A DNA stretch of 64,000 nt from Rhizobium sp. 9140 (GTDB lineage: Bacteria; Pseudomonadota; Alphaproteobacteria; Rhizobiales; Rhizobiaceae). The notes under the pieces are model-generated. The model saw nothing but the letters and a program-made list of their open reading frames with translations. It had not been told where the DNA came from and did no database searches. The DNA lies in contig NZ_FJUR01000001.1 in assembly GCF_900067135.1 (NCBI RefSeq), forward strand, positions 424,501 to 488,500, in the 5' to 3' direction. The translations under genes were made by a program, and so were the position numbers. Below, piece by piece: positions 1-10,849 of the stretch (positions within the stretch are counted from its first letter, which is position 1; every line of letters begins with the position of its first letter).

Positions 1-277
1 AGTCGTCGCCCACGAGAGCATAGACCGGATCGGCCAGCCGGTCGCCGCCAATGTGTTCCTTGCCGGCGATGTCTTCTACGACAAGGCCTTTGCCGACCGG
101 CTGATACCCTGGTTCGAACGTCTCGTGGCAAGCGGCATCGCGGTCATCGTCGGCGATCCCGGCCGCGCCTATTGCCCGCGCGACCGCATGGAGCCGCTTG
201 CGACCTTTGAGATTCCGGTGACGCGGGCGCTGGAAGACAGCGATGTCAAGAAGACGACGGTCTGGCGGTTTCGCTAG
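1..277 (+). CDS. C-terminal part of a class I SAM-dependent methyltransferase (partial)
   Basis: The reading frame is open from base 2 to a TAG stop at 275-277, so the gene begins upstream of the window. The visible 91 residues include the stretch 'VFLAGDVFYDKAFADRL', then 'VGDPGRAYCPRD', an arrangement I associate with the Nnt1/ETFB-lysine-methyltransferase group of Rossmann-fold methyltransferases, in which the GD..Y and GDP.R.Y segments lie in the C-terminal half. The substrate cannot be told from this fragment. A GTG at 53 could be mistaken for a start, but the frame continues coding-like upstream of it. The gene is convergent with the next one, leaving 26 bases between stops. Confidence 0.6.
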   Translation, partial: VVAHESIDRIGQPVAANVFLAGDVFYDKAFADRLIPWFERLVASGIAVIVGDPGRAYCPRDRMEPLATFEIPVTRALEDSDVKKTTVWRFR

Positions 278-303
278 ATTGCCGCCGTGCGGAGGGCCGG
301 GCC

Positions 304-810
304 TCAGCGCCCGCGAATGACGCAGACGCCCGCCTCGAAGCTGCACGCGCTGTCGTTGCGACGAGCCGCTCCGCGATCCACCGTGATCACACGGCTTCGG
401 ACAGCACGGCTTTCCGCCGGATAACGCTCGATGGCGCCGTAGGAAGTATCTTCATCATAGTTGGTGATGGTGAAATAGCTGCCGGCATGGCTGCGATACA
501 AGCCATTGGCATTGCCGGAATATCGCCCGGAGCCGACGATGACGGCGGCCGGCGCACGCCAGCCGCGCCGACCCCGGCGCTCGCCATCGAAGACGCCGCG
601 CACGACGCGATAGTCCGGTATCGCGCGATAGTCCGGTACGACATAGGGGCGGCCCTGAAGCCGGACGCCGGATCTTTGTTCGCGCTGTTCTTGCTGCGCG
701 GAAGAATACAGACCGCGAAAGCCTTCATCTCCCGCTTCCGCGCTTCCGAAGGAGAAGACAACGAGACCAATCGCGACAGCGACCGATCGCAGGGAAACGT
801 CCCGAACCAT
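304..810 (-). CDS. Secreted protein of unknown function
   Basis: A 168-residue protein I do not recognise. It starts with a short basic n-region and a hydrophobic core (about residues 8-22) ending in 'GSAEA', a plausible signal peptidase I site near residue 26, so export to the periplasm or beyond is expected. The mature part is rich in Arg, Tyr and Gly, has a small internal repeat (PDYRAIPDYR, about residues 59-68) and ends with two cysteines seven residues apart that could form a disulfide. No enzyme motif is visible. A CtrA-type box lies 20-34 bases upstream of the ATG, which suggests cell-cycle control of an envelope protein. The long frames on the opposite strand and in the other minus frame lack a signal peptide or recognisable motifs. 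Confidence 0.6.
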   Translation of the reverse strand: MVRDVSLRSVAVAIGLVVFSFGSAEAGDEGFRGLYSSAQQEQREQRSGVRLQGRPYVVPDYRAIPDYRVVRGVFDGERRGRRGWRAPAAVIVGSGRYSGNANGLYRSHAGSYFTITNYDEDTSYGAIERYPAESRAVRSRVITVDRGAARRNDSACSFEAGVCVIRGR

Positions 811-1111
811 AATGAACCTCCGACGGATCTTAACAAAACATTAAGAGCAATCTGGAGCAGGTCGCCGTGAAAGTCAGGCGGTTGCATCGGATTTCGCCGG
901 ATATGCTTAATCGGTAAAATGCCGTTTAACGGTCATCCCGATAAACCTCCGTCTCTAATCGATTAATTTTCTTTCGCACCGCAAACAGGCTTGTGAAGAC
1001 ACCTGACGAAGATTAAAGCTCGCCACACCTGAATGCTGCGCAATCCCTGCGCAAACCGGATATAAAAAGTCTAGTTTTTGGACGATTGACCGGTCGTTCC
1101 GTGAGGTTCTG
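811..1111. other. Divergent intergenic region before sdhC
   Basis: This 301-base gap separates the leftward secreted-protein gene from sdhC and must hold promoters for both. It contains the CtrA-type box at 830-844 and an AT-rich stretch at 1059-1080 ahead of sdhC. A weak promoter candidate is CTTGTG at 990-995 with 17 bases to TTAAAG at 1013. I see no open frame or stable RNA structure that I would call. Confidence 0.5.
830..844. promoter_or_regulatory. CtrA-type box (TTAA-N7-TTAA)
   Basis: TTAA at 830-833 and TTAA at 841-844 are separated by exactly seven bases, the published spacing of the CtrA recognition motif of alphaproteobacteria. It lies just upstream of the start of the leftward secreted-protein gene. 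The final C of the full consensus is replaced by G in either orientation, so this is a close but not perfect match. Confidence 0.45.
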
Positions 1112-1504
1112 ATGACGAATGTCACCAAAAGCCGGCCGCTTTCGCCGCATCTTCAAATCTACAAGCTCATTCCGACCATGCTTATGTCGATTGTGCACCG
1201 CATCACCGGCGCGGCGCTCTACTTCGGCACGGTGCTCGTCGCCTGGTGGCTGATCGCAGCGGCCAGCGGCCCCGCCTATTACGAGTGGGCAAGCTGGTTC
1301 TTCGGCACCATCATCGGCCAGGTTATCCTGTTCGGCTACACCTGGGCGTTGATCCACCATATGTTCGGCGGCCTGCGCCACTTCATGTGGGATCTGGGCT
1401 ATGGCTACGAGAAGGAGTTCTCGACCAAGCTCGCCATCGCCAATGCCGTCGGCTCCATCACCGTGACGCTCCTTCTGTGGATCGTCGTCATCATCGTACG
1501 CTGA
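1112..1504 (+). CDS. sdhC: Succinate dehydrogenase cytochrome b556 subunit
   Basis: Membrane anchor of complex II, which oxidises succinate to fumarate and passes electrons to ubiquinone in the inner membrane. The 130-residue protein has the family signatures 'SPHLQIYKL' (residues 11-19) and 'SIVHRITG' (26-33), three hydrophobic segments at about 33-51, 65-83 and 110-129, and histidines at 82-83 in 'IHHMFGGLRH', where the heme b ligand is found in this family. It is the first gene of sdhCDAB, with sdhD starting 11 bases after its stop. The ATG chosen is the one that keeps the normal length of the family. A leader of about 300 bases upstream should hold the operon promoter. Confidence 0.95.
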   Translation: MTNVTKSRPLSPHLQIYKLIPTMLMSIVHRITGAALYFGTVLVAWWLIAAASGPAYYEWASWFFGTIIGQVILFGYTWALIHHMFGGLRHFMWDLGYGYEKEFSTKLAIANAVGSITVTLLLWIVVIIVR

Positions 1505-1515
1505 GGGCTCCGACC

Positions 1516-1896
1516 ATGGATATGCGCACACCGCTCGGCAAGGTTCGCGGTCTCGGTTCGGCCAAGGAAGGCACGGATCACTTCTGGCGTCAGCGCCTGA
1601 CGGCCGTGGCCAACGTGCCGCTTCTGACATTCTTCGCGATCTTCATGATGACCTATGCCGGCGCTCCTCACGCGGATGTGGTCGCAGCGCTCGCCAATCC
1701 GTTCGTGGCCGTGGTCATGGCCCTTGTCGTCATCTCCGCGCTGACCCACATGCGGATTGGCATGCAGGTGATCGTCGAGGACTACGTTCACGCCGAAGGC
1801 ATCAAGATCGTCCTTCTCATGCTCAATACATTCTTCGCGATCGCGGTTGGCGGGCTCTGTCTTTTCGCCATCCTGAAGCTCGCCTTTGCAGGATAA
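1516..1896 (+). CDS. sdhD: Succinate dehydrogenase hydrophobic membrane anchor subunit
   Basis: Second membrane anchor of complex II. The 126-residue product has three hydrophobic segments (about 33-49, 60-76 and 97-120) and the conserved '[13 protein letters not shown]' (78-90), in which His78 is the expected second axial heme ligand and the Asp-Tyr pair lines the quinone pocket. The ATG at 1516 lies 11 bases after the sdhC stop. The frame is open further upstream through sdhC, but only this start gives the family N-terminus. The stop is four bases from the sdhA start, consistent with translational coupling in one operon. Confidence 0.93.
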   Translation: MDMRTPLGKVRGLGSAKEGTDHFWRQRLTAVANVPLLTFFAIFMMTYAGAPHADVVAALANPFVAVVMALVVISALTHMRIGMQVIVEDYVHAEGIKIVLLMLNTFFAIAVGGLCLFAILKLAFAG

Positions 1897-1900
1897 AACC

Positions 1901-3763
1901 ATGGCATCGACCGAAGCACCGTCCGTCAACGGCCCGACTTCCATCAACGGCAAGGCCTACCAGTATGTCGATCATTCCTACGACGTGATCGTCGTGGGCG
2001 CCGGCGGCGCGGGACTGCGCGCCACGCTCGGCATGGCCGAACAGGGTTTCAAGACGGCCTGCATCACCAAGGTCTTCCCGACACGCTCGCACACGGTCGC
2101 GGCACAGGGCGGCATCGCCGCATCACTGCAGAACATGACGCCGGACAGCTGGCAGTGGCATCTCTACGACACCGTCAAGGGCTCCGACTGGCTCGGCGAC
2201 GTCGATGCCATGCAGTATCTCGCCATGGAAGCGCCGAAGGCGGTCTACGAGCTCGAGCATTACGGCGTACCGTTCTCGCGCAATGCCGAAGGCAAGATCT
2301 ACCAGCGCCCCTTCGGCGGCCACATGCAGAACTACGGCGAAGGCCCGCCGGTGCAGCGCACCTGCGCCGCCGCCGACCGCACCGGCCACGCCATCCTGCA
2401 CACGCTCTACGGCCAGTCGCTGAAGCACAATGCCGAATTCTTCATCGAGTATTTCGCGCTCGACCTGATCATGTCGGACGACGGCAGCCGCTGCACCGGC
2501 GTCGTCGCTTGGTGCCTGGATGACGGCACGATCCACCGCTTCTCGGCCAAGATGGTCGTGCTGGCCACCGGCGGCTACGGCCGCGCCTACTTCTCGGCGA
2601 CCTCGGCCCACACCTGCACGGGCGATGGCGGCGGCATGATCGCGCGCGCCGGCCTGCCATTGCAGGACATGGAGTTCGTGCAGTTCCACCCGACCGGCAT
2701 CTATGGTGCCGGCTGCCTGATCACCGAGGGTGCGCGCGGCGAAGGCGGCTATCTCGTCAACTCCGAAGGCGAGCGCTTCATGGAGCGCTATGCGCCGTCT
2801 GCCAAGGATCTGGCGTCCCGCGACGTGGTTTCCCGCTGCATGACGCTCGAAATTCGCGAAGGGCGCGGCGTCGGCAAGGCGAAGGACCACATCTTCCTGC
2901 ATCTCGACCATCTCGACCCCGCCGTTCTCAACGAGCGCCTGCCGGGCATTTCCGAGAGCGCCAAGATCTTTGCCGGCGTCGATGTGACGCGCGAGCCGAT
3001 CCCGGTTCTGCCGACGGTGCACTACAACATGGGCGGCATTCCCACCAATTACTGGGGCGAAGTGCTGAATGCCGACGGCGAGAACCCGGAACGCATCATA
3101 CCCGGCCTGATGGCCGTCGGCGAAGCCGGCTGCGCCTCGGTGCACGGCGCAAACCGGTTGGGCTCCAACTCGCTGATCGACCTCGTGGTCTTCGGCCGCG
3201 CCGCCGCCATTCGGGCCGGCGAGGTCATCGACCGGGCAAGCCCGATCCCGCCGCTGAACAAGGCCGCCTGCGACAAGATCGTCGGCCGCCTCGACGGCTT
3301 GCGCTATGCCAGCGGGGGCACGCCGACCTCGGTCCTGCGCGAAAAGATGCAGCGCACGATGCAGGAGGACGCCGCCGTGTTCCGCACGCAGGAATCGCTG
3401 GAAAGCGGCTGCAAGCGCATGAGCGCCATCTGGTCCGAAATGTCCGACATCAAGGTCACCGATCGCTCGATGATCTGGAACTCGGATCTCGTGGAAACGC
3501 TGGAACTCGAAAACCTCATGGCCAACGCCATCACCACGGTCGTCGGCGCGGAAGCCCGCAAGGAAAGCCGCGGCAGCCATGCACGCGAGGACTATACATC
3601 CGGCCCGTTCGCCGGTCGCGACGACGTCAACTGGCGCAAGCACACGCTCGCCTGGGTCAATGAGGCCGGCGACGTCAAGCTCGACTATCGCCCGGTTCAC
3701 ACTGAATTGCTCGCCGAAGGCATCGATCCCTACAAGATCGAGCCCAAAGCCCGCGTCTACTGA
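1901..3763 (+). CDS. sdhA: Succinate dehydrogenase flavoprotein subunit
   Basis: Catalytic flavoprotein of complex II (620 residues). An FAD-binding GxGxxG motif ([10 protein letters not shown], 31-40) is followed by 'SHTVAAQGG' (63-71), whose His carries the covalent FAD. The substrate-site segments '[21 protein letters not shown]' region and '[19 protein letters not shown]' are intact, as is the C-terminal domain ending 'KARVY'. The ATG at 1901 fits homologues better than an in-frame ATG at 1886, which overlaps the end of sdhD. Unusually, sdhB does not follow directly: a DUF3052 gene begins one base after the stop. Confidence 0.97.
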   Translation: MASTEAPSVNGPTSINGKAYQYVDHSYDVIVVGAGGAGLRATLGMAEQGFKTACITKVFPTRSHTVAAQGGIAASLQNMTPDSWQWHLYDTVKGSDWLGDVDAMQYLAMEAPKAVYELEHYGVPFSRNAEGKIYQRPFGGHMQNYGEGPPVQRTCAAADRTGHAILHTLYGQSLKHNAEFFIEYFALDLIMSDDGSRCTGVVAWCLDDGTIHRFSAKMVVLATGGYGRAYFSATSAHTCTGDGGGMIARAGLPLQDMEFVQFHPTGIYGAGCLITEGARGEGGYLVNSEGERFMERYAPSAKDLASRDVVSRCMTLEIREGRGVGKAKDHIFLHLDHLDPAVLNERLPGISESAKIFAGVDVTREPIPVLPTVHYNMGGIPTNYWGEVLNADGENPERIIPGLMAVGEAGCASVHGANRLGSNSLIDLVVFGRAAAIRAGEVIDRASPIPPLNKAACDKIVGRLDGLRYASGGTPTSVLREKMQRTMQEDAAVFRTQESLESGCKRMSAIWSEMSDIKVTDRSMIWNSDLVETLELENLMANAITTVVGAEARKESRGSHAREDYTSGPFAGRDDVNWRKHTLAWVNEAGDVKLDYRPVHTELLAEGIDPYKIEPKARVY

Positions 3764-3764
3764 T

Positions 3765-4250
3765 ATGGCGGCGGCGGCGGGATATTCCGGCACGCCGCTT
3801 CCAAGGAAGCTGGGCTTCAAGCCCGGGATGACGGTTGCGTTCATCGCGCTGCCGGACACTCTGGCGGAACTGCCGGCTTTGGCTGAACTAACGTCGTGCG
3901 ACCGGTTCCCGTCCTGGGGGGCGATGCGGGCGGCGACACGGATTTACGATGCGATCCATGCCTTCACGATTGAGAAGGCGGAGATCGAACACGAGCTTTC
4001 CGGGCTACAGGACCGGATCACGCCGGATGGCATGATCTGGGTCTCATGGCCGAAGAAAGCTTCGAAGGTTAAGACGGACGTGACCGAGGATGTCGTGCGC
4101 GCAGCGGCCCTCAATCTCGATCTGGTGGATGTCAAGGTCGCCGCCATCGACGCGATTTGGTCAGGGCTGAAGCTGGTCATTCGCCAGGACCGGCGCCAGA
4201 ATCGGCGCGAAGATCGGCGCAAGGAAAGAACGGACAGGTCGCATGGTTGA
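3765..4250 (+). CDS. DUF3052-family protein inserted between sdhA and sdhB
   Basis: A 161-residue protein starting '[21 protein letters not shown]', a start typical of DUF3052 proteins, whose biochemical function I do not know. It has no signal peptide or membrane segment. The core has predicted alternating strands and helices with '[10 protein letters not shown]' near the middle. The C-terminus is a very basic tail built from repeated RRxx units ([17 protein letters not shown]), encoded by repeated copies of a ggcgc-containing octamer. The ATG begins one base after the sdhA stop and the stop overlaps the sdhB start by eight bases, so it is surely co-translated with complex II genes. A role in complex II expression or assembly is only inference from position. 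Confidence 0.8.
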   Translation: MAAAAGYSGTPLPRKLGFKPGMTVAFIALPDTLAELPALAELTSCDRFPSWGAMRAATRIYDAIHAFTIEKAEIEHELSGLQDRITPDGMIWVSWPKKASKVKTDVTEDVVRAAALNLDLVDVKVAAIDAIWSGLKLVIRQDRRQNRREDRRKERTDRSHG

Positions 4251-5022
4251 ACTTGCACTTCCCAAGAACTCGCAGATGACCGAGGGCAAGGTGTGGCCGA
4301 AGCCCGCCGGCGCGAAGAATACCCGCGAATTCCGCGTCTATCGCTGGAGCCCCGATGACGGCAAGAACCCGTCGATCGACACCTTCTTCATCGATGTCGA
4401 CGATTGCGGCCCGATGGTTCTCGATGCCCTTCTCTACATCAAGAACAAGATCGACCCGACGCTGACGCTGCGCCGCTCCTGTCGCGAGGGGATCTGCGGG
4501 TCCTGCGCCATGAACATCGACGGCACCAACACGCTGGCCTGCACCAAGGGCATGGACGATGTGAAGGGCGCGGTGAAGGTCTATCCGCTGCCGCATATGC
4601 CCGTGGTGAAGGATCTCGTGCCGGACCTGACCAACTTCTACGCCCAGCACCGCTCCATCGAGCCTTGGCTCAAGACGGTCTCGCCCGCTCCGGCCAAGGA
4701 GTGGAAGCAGAGCCATGACGATCGCGCCAAGCTTGACGGTCTCTACGAATGCATTCTCTGCGCCTGTTGCTCGGCATCCTGCCCGAGCTACTGGTGGAAC
4801 GGCGATCGCTATCTCGGGCCGGCCGTCCTTCTCCAGGCCTATCGCTGGCTGATCGACAGTCGCGACGAAGCGAAGGGCGAGCGTCTGGACAATCTGGAAG
4901 ATCCCTTCCGCCTCTATCGTTGCCACACCATCATGAACTGCGCGCAGACCTGTCCCAAGGGCCTCAACCCGGCCAAGGCGATCGGCGAGATCAAGAAAAT
5001 GATGGTCGAGCGTCGCGTCTGA
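4243..5022 (+). CDS. sdhB: Succinate dehydrogenase iron-sulfur subunit
   Basis: Electron-transfer subunit of complex II (259 residues). The N-terminal ferredoxin domain has '[13 protein letters not shown]' for the 2Fe-2S cluster. The C-terminal domain carries '[17 protein letters not shown]' and '[14 protein letters not shown]', the ligand sets for the 4Fe-4S and 3Fe-4S clusters. Trp in 'SYWWN' is part of the quinone site in known structures. The start overlaps the end of the DUF3052 gene, and it closes the operon, with an inverted repeat at 5040-5061 just after it. Confidence 0.97.
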   Translation: MVELALPKNSQMTEGKVWPKPAGAKNTREFRVYRWSPDDGKNPSIDTFFIDVDDCGPMVLDALLYIKNKIDPTLTLRRSCREGICGSCAMNIDGTNTLACTKGMDDVKGAVKVYPLPHMPVVKDLVPDLTNFYAQHRSIEPWLKTVSPAPAKEWKQSHDDRAKLDGLYECILCACCSASCPSYWWNGDRYLGPAVLLQAYRWLIDSRDEAKGERLDNLEDPFRLYRCHTIMNCAQTCPKGLNPAKAIGEIKKMMVERRV

Positions 5023-5039
5023 GCGACAATTTTACGGGA

Positions 5040-5061
5040 GGAAACGCGGATCGGCGTTTCC
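5040..5061 (+). terminator. Possible terminator of the sdh operon
   Basis: An 8-base inverted repeat (GGAAACGC / GCGTTTCC) with a 6-base loop begins 17 bases after the sdhB stop. Only two T follow, so rho-independent termination would be weak. Confidence 0.4.
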
Positions 5062-5103
5062 TTACCGCCACAAGGCTGTAGGAAAGAACGTTTTTCAACA
5101 ACC

Positions 5104-5119
5104 TTAAAGGTCGATTAAC
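5104..5119 (+). promoter_or_regulatory. CtrA-type box upstream of the Omp19-like lipoprotein gene
   Basis: TTAA, seven bases, then TTAAC: a full match to the CtrA consensus. It lies 64 bases upstream of the ATG at 5183, in a normal position for an activator or repressor of that gene. CtrA control of an outer-membrane lipoprotein is plausible, but inferred from the motif alone. Confidence 0.6.
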
Positions 5120-5182
5120 CTTAATCCGGCCTATATCTGTCTCGAACGTTCATTTTTCATGCGAGACGACCGGGAGTTCGAA

Positions 5183-5731
5183 ATGCGGGCATATCATGTT
5201 GCGGCGGGTCTGGCGGCGGTGCTGGCCCTTTCGGGATGCCAGCGCACATCAGTGGGCGCTTTCGATCAGCGTGACATGGGCGGGCCTGCCCCCTTGCAGG
5301 CGCAGCCCGTTCCCTCGGTTTCCGGCGGCGCCCTGCCACCTCCGACAAGCGGCGACACATCCCAGTTCCCGGCAGCACCTGTGAACCAGACGGCCGCCCT
5401 CGGCGGCGCGCAGGTTCCCCCCGGTGCTCCAGCGGCACCCGCAGCCTCGCTTGACGTGACCAAGGAATCCATGGTCGGCAACTGGCGCGTCGCCAATGGC
5501 GGCAGCTCGTGCGACATGTTCCTGACGCTGACCAATCTTGGCTCCGGTTCACGCGGCGGCACCCGCGGTTGCGCAGGCGAACTGACGCAGATGGGCTCCT
5601 GGGAAGTGGCCGGCAAGCAGGTCGTCCTTAAGGACCGCAGCGGCAATGCGCTCGCCCGCCTCTACAAGACGGCCGATTCCCGTTACGACGGCCAGACCAA
5701 TAGCGGCCAGCCCGTCAGCCTGAGCCGCTGA
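5183..5731 (+). CDS. Omp19-like outer membrane lipoprotein with AprI/Inh protease-inhibitor domain
   Basis: A 182-residue lipoprotein: signal peptide followed by the lipobox 'LALSGC', giving lipidation of Cys19. A Pro/Gln/Ala-rich linker (about 20-95) is followed by a compact C-terminal domain with two cysteines ('[10 protein letters not shown]...RGCAGEL') and the ending '[16 protein letters not shown]', which closely resembles the end of Brucella Omp19. Omp19 is known as a surface lipoprotein with protease-inhibitor activity of the AprI/Inh fold. I choose the ATG at 5183, which has a GGGAG site 7 bases before it, rather than an in-frame ATG at 5159. A consensus CtrA box lies upstream. Confidence 0.8.
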   Translation: MRAYHVAAGLAAVLALSGCQRTSVGAFDQRDMGGPAPLQAQPVPSVSGGALPPPTSGDTSQFPAAPVNQTAALGGAQVPPGAPAAPAASLDVTKESMVGNWRVANGGSSCDMFLTLTNLGSGSRGGTRGCAGELTQMGSWEVAGKQVVLKDRSGNALARLYKTADSRYDGQTNSGQPVSLSR

Positions 5732-5807
5732 TCCCCAAGCGGTCGAAGCCGAGATCTCCAGCGCCCGGTTGACGCCGGGCCTCTTCTGACGGCCAGGAAG
5801 GCTGCGC

Positions 5808-6962
5808 GTGCCAAACGCTGAAAATACCATCTCCAGACGCCTCGAGGCCCGTATCGCCAGCGGCGACATGCGCCGTGATCCGGCGCAGCTTGCCATCGCC
5901 GCCCGCCTCGACAGCCTGTCCACGGACCTGGCCGCCAGCCGCGCGAACCGCAAGTCGAACGCGCTCGGCTGGCTCTTTGCCGCAAAGCGAGAGCAGCGTC
6001 CACCGATCAAGGGCCTCTACCTCTATGGCGGCGTCGGGCGCGGCAAGACCATGCTCATGGATCTGTTCTTCGAGGCTGTGCCGATCGAGCGCAAGCGGCG
6101 CGCGCACTTTCACGAATTCATGGCCGAGGTGCAGGACCGTATCTTCAAGCACCGGCAGAAGCTGAAGAATGGCGAGACGAAGGACGCGGACCCGATGCCG
6201 CCCGTCGCCGCCGATATCTATGCGGAAGCCCGTCTCCTCTGCTTCGACGAGTTTTCGGTGACGGACATCGCCGATGCAATGATCCTGTCGCGCCTGTTCG
6301 GAGAGCTTTTCAAACGCGGCTGCGTGCTGGTCGCTACGTCCAATGTTGAGCCCGGCGATCTCTATCGCGACGGGCTCAACCGCTCGCTCTTCCTGCCCTT
6401 CGTGGATCTCCTGCGCGCTCACGCCGAGGTCGTGCCGCTCGACACGCAGACGGATTACCGTCTGGAGAAGACCAGCGGCCTGCCCGTCTGGTCCTCCCCG
6501 CTCGAAGATGCCGCCCGCCAGGCCCTCGATGCATCCTGGGCAAAGGCGACCGCAGGCCTGAAACCCGCACCCGCCGATCTCACCTTCAAGGGCCGCACGA
6601 TCCATGTGCCGTTGGCAGCCAGCGACTGCGCGCGGTTTTCCTTCGCGGATCTTTGCGCCCGCCCGCTCGGTGCGACCGACTACCTCACCATTCTGTCGCA
6701 CTACCGTGTCATCTTCATCGACGACATCCCGCTGCTCGACCCCGACCGGCGGAACGAGACCAAGCGTTTCATCATGCTGGTGGATACGATCTACGACCAA
6801 GGCGCCCGGCTGTTCGCTTCGGCGGCAGCCCGTCCAGAGAGCCTCCTGACCGTCAAGCGCGGCACGGAAGGCTTCGAGTTCGACCGGACGGTTTCCCGCC
6901 TGATCGAACTGCAAAGCAGCGAATATGCGGGTGCGCATGCTGCAAATGCGAAGAATTCGTGA
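5808..6962 (+). CDS. zapE: Cell division protein ZapE / AFG1-family ATPase
   Basis: A 384-residue AFG1-like ATPase. Walker A is 'YGGVGRGKTMLMD' (about residues 72-84) and Walker B is 'LLCFDEFSVTDIADAM', with the family-typical Phe-Ser-Val-Thr. A later segment 'IFIDDIPLLDPDRRNETKRF' is also characteristic. In E. coli, ZapE acts at the division ring; the mitochondrial homologue acts in inner-membrane protein quality control. The start is GTG at 5808 with AGGAAG 9-14 bases upstream. Its place between sdh and mdh is usual in rhizobia as far as I recall. It ends 188 bases before mdh. Confidence 0.88.
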   Translation: MPNAENTISRRLEARIASGDMRRDPAQLAIAARLDSLSTDLAASRANRKSNALGWLFAAKREQRPPIKGLYLYGGVGRGKTMLMDLFFEAVPIERKRRAHFHEFMAEVQDRIFKHRQKLKNGETKDADPMPPVAADIYAEARLLCFDEFSVTDIADAMILSRLFGELFKRGCVLVATSNVEPGDLYRDGLNRSLFLPFVDLLRAHAEVVPLDTQTDYRLEKTSGLPVWSSPLEDAARQALDASWAKATAGLKPAPADLTFKGRTIHVPLAASDCARFSFADLCARPLGATDYLTILSHYRVIFIDDIPLLDPDRRNETKRFIMLVDTIYDQGARLFASAAARPESLLTVKRGTEGFEFDRTVSRLIELQSSEYAGAHAANAKNS

Positions 6963-6970
6963 CCGAATAA

Positions 6971-6986
6971 CTTACGTTTACGTAAG
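6971..6986. promoter_or_regulatory. Perfect palindrome upstream of mdh, probable operator
   Basis: CTTACGT-TT-ACGTAAG has perfect 7-base arms around two T. It begins 8 bases after the zapE stop, 165 bases before mdh. The ACGT-centred dyad resembles operators of MerR-type acyl-CoA/branched-chain catabolism regulators, but no regulator can be assigned from this window. Confidence 0.4.
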
Positions 6987-7009
6987 AAAATATTCATCTA
7001 AACGATTGA

Positions 7010-8113
<1,104 letters not shown>

Positions 8114-8143
8114 TCTTTTCCGACATCAGACAGGAATATTTCC

Positions 8144-9340
<1,197 letters not shown>

Positions 9341-9344
9341 TCCC

Positions 9345-9722
9345 ATGAGCGATGCGAAAAAGACGGTCAATCGCCAGTCCTTCGGACCGAACGAGACCGA
9401 CATCAACCTGTGCTACTTCGTCTGCTGGGACACCACGCCGGACCTCGACGACGAGGCCGCCGATCGCTGGGCGCATTTCACGCATGACGAAGATGCCGTC
9501 GAGTTCTTCAAGCTGAAGTCGAAGGACGACACGCTGTACGTCTGGAAGGGCGAGCTCGGCATCTCGACAGCCGACAAGCAGTTCGACTGGTTCCACACGC
9601 ACTGGTCCAAGAACCTGAACAGCCATCTTGGTGAGAAGTCGATCGCCGGCAAGGGTTACCGCTGGTCCAACGACGCTTTCGAAGAATTTGATTCCCTCGA
9701 ATTCGAGGAAGAGGAAAACTGA
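9345..9722 (+). CDS. Unknown 125-residue protein between sucC and sucD
   Basis: I do not recognise this family. The protein is soluble-looking, rich in Asp, Glu, Trp and Phe, with '[23 protein letters not shown]' region, two conserved-looking aromatic clusters ([17 protein letters not shown]) and a strongly acidic tail ([13 protein letters not shown]). No signal peptide, no membrane segment and no catalytic motif is evident. It starts four bases after sucC and stops three bases before the sucD ATG, so it is translated within the succinyl-CoA ligase operon. Codon use looks like the neighbours. Position suggests a role tied to SucCD, but nothing in the sequence proves it. Confidence 0.8.
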   Translation: MSDAKKTVNRQSFGPNETDINLCYFVCWDTTPDLDDEAADRWAHFTHDEDAVEFFKLKSKDDTLYVWKGELGISTADKQFDWFHTHWSKNLNSHLGEKSIAGKGYRWSNDAFEEFDSLEFEEEEN

Positions 9723-9725
9723 TCC

Positions 9726-10628
9726 ATGTCCATTCTCATCAATAAAGACACCAAGATCCTTGTTCAGGGTCTGACGGGCAAGACAGGCACGTTCCACACC
9801 GAACAGGCGCTCGCCTATCACGGTACGCAGATGGTCGGCGGCATCAACCCGAAAAAGGGTGGCGAGACCTGGGAAGGTTCCAAGGGCGAAAAGCTGCCGA
9901 TCTTCGCAACGGTTGCCGAAGGCAAGGAACAGACCGGCGCCGACGCGTCCGTCATCTACGTTCCCCCGGCCGGCGCTGCGGCTGCCATCATCGAGGCGAT
10001 CGAAGCGGAAATCCCGCTCATCGTCTGCATCACCGAAGGCATTCCGGTTGCCGACATGGTTAAGGTCAAGGCGCGTCTCGATGCGTCGAAGTCCCGCCTG
10101 ATCGGCCCGAACTGCCCCGGCGTCATGACGCCGAACGAGTGCAAGATCGGCATCATGCCGGGCAACATCTTCAAGAAGGGCTCCGTCGGCGTTCTCTCGC
10201 GTTCGGGCACGCTCACCTATGAAGCCGTGTTCCAGACGACAAACGAAGGCCTTGGCCAGACGACCGCCGTCGGCATCGGTGGCGACCCGGTCAAGGGCAC
10301 CGAGTTCATCGACGTGCTCGAAATGTTCCTGGCCGACGACGAGACCAAGTCCATCATCATGATCGGCGAAATCGGCGGTTCCGCCGAAGAAGAAGCCGCG
10401 CAGTTCCTGATGGACGAAGCCAAGCGTGGCCGCAAGAAGCCGATGGTCGGCTTCATCGCCGGTCGTACGGCACCTCCCGGCCGCACCATGGGCCATGCAG
10501 GCGCCGTGATTTCCGGCGGCAAGGGTGGCGCCGAAGACAAGATCGCCGCCATGGAACAGGCCGGCATCCGTGTTTCCCCCTCCCCGGCCCGCCTCGGCAA
10601 GACGCTGGTGGAAGTCCTCAAGGGCTGA
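9726..10628 (+). CDS. sucD: Succinate-CoA ligase, alpha subunit
   Basis: Alpha subunit (300 residues) that binds CoA and carries the phosphohistidine. The CoA-binding '[17 protein letters not shown]' lies near the N-terminus, '[20 protein letters not shown]' in the middle, and the active histidine in '[19 protein letters not shown]' near the C-terminus. It follows the unknown gene by three bases. After the stop, a strong hairpin at 10638-10672 separates it from sucA by 221 bases, so SucCD and E1o levels may be set separately. Confidence 0.96.
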   Translation: MSILINKDTKILVQGLTGKTGTFHTEQALAYHGTQMVGGINPKKGGETWEGSKGEKLPIFATVAEGKEQTGADASVIYVPPAGAAAAIIEAIEAEIPLIVCITEGIPVADMVKVKARLDASKSRLIGPNCPGVMTPNECKIGIMPGNIFKKGSVGVLSRSGTLTYEAVFQTTNEGLGQTTAVGIGGDPVKGTEFIDVLEMFLADDETKSIIMIGEIGGSAEEEAAQFLMDEAKRGRKKPMVGFIAGRTAPPGRTMGHAGAVISGGKGGAEDKIAAMEQAGIRVSPSPARLGKTLVEVLKG

Positions 10629-10637
10629 TGCAACGTT

Positions 10638-10672
10638 AAGGGACGGCCGGCCATTGGCGCCAGCCGTCCCTT
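10638..10672 (+). terminator. Hairpin between sucD and sucA (terminator or attenuator)
   Basis: AAGGGACGGC (10638-10647) and GCCGTCCCTT (10663-10672) are perfect 10-base arms with a 15-base loop. The T run is short (TT then gcccc), so partial termination or an RNA-processing stem is as likely as full termination. Confidence 0.5.
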
Positions 10673-10849
10673 GCCCCATCTAACAGACATGGCAATCAAA
10701 GCCTCGCGCTTGGGTCCTGCCAAACAAATGACACGCATGCGGCCGTATTGGATGGCCGTCGCAAAGTCGGCCCGGGATGGCACGTCCGCATATCTCAGAG
10801 GCCGCATCCAACAAGTCAGGAGGCGGACGGACAGGTCCGCGATAAAACC

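Noticed and set aside
2123..3859. A 578-codon open frame on the minus strand opposite sdhA
   Set aside because: It mirrors sdhA almost exactly, has low-complexity Ala/Asp/Val-rich composition typical of antisense frames in GC-rich DNA, and no recognisable motif.
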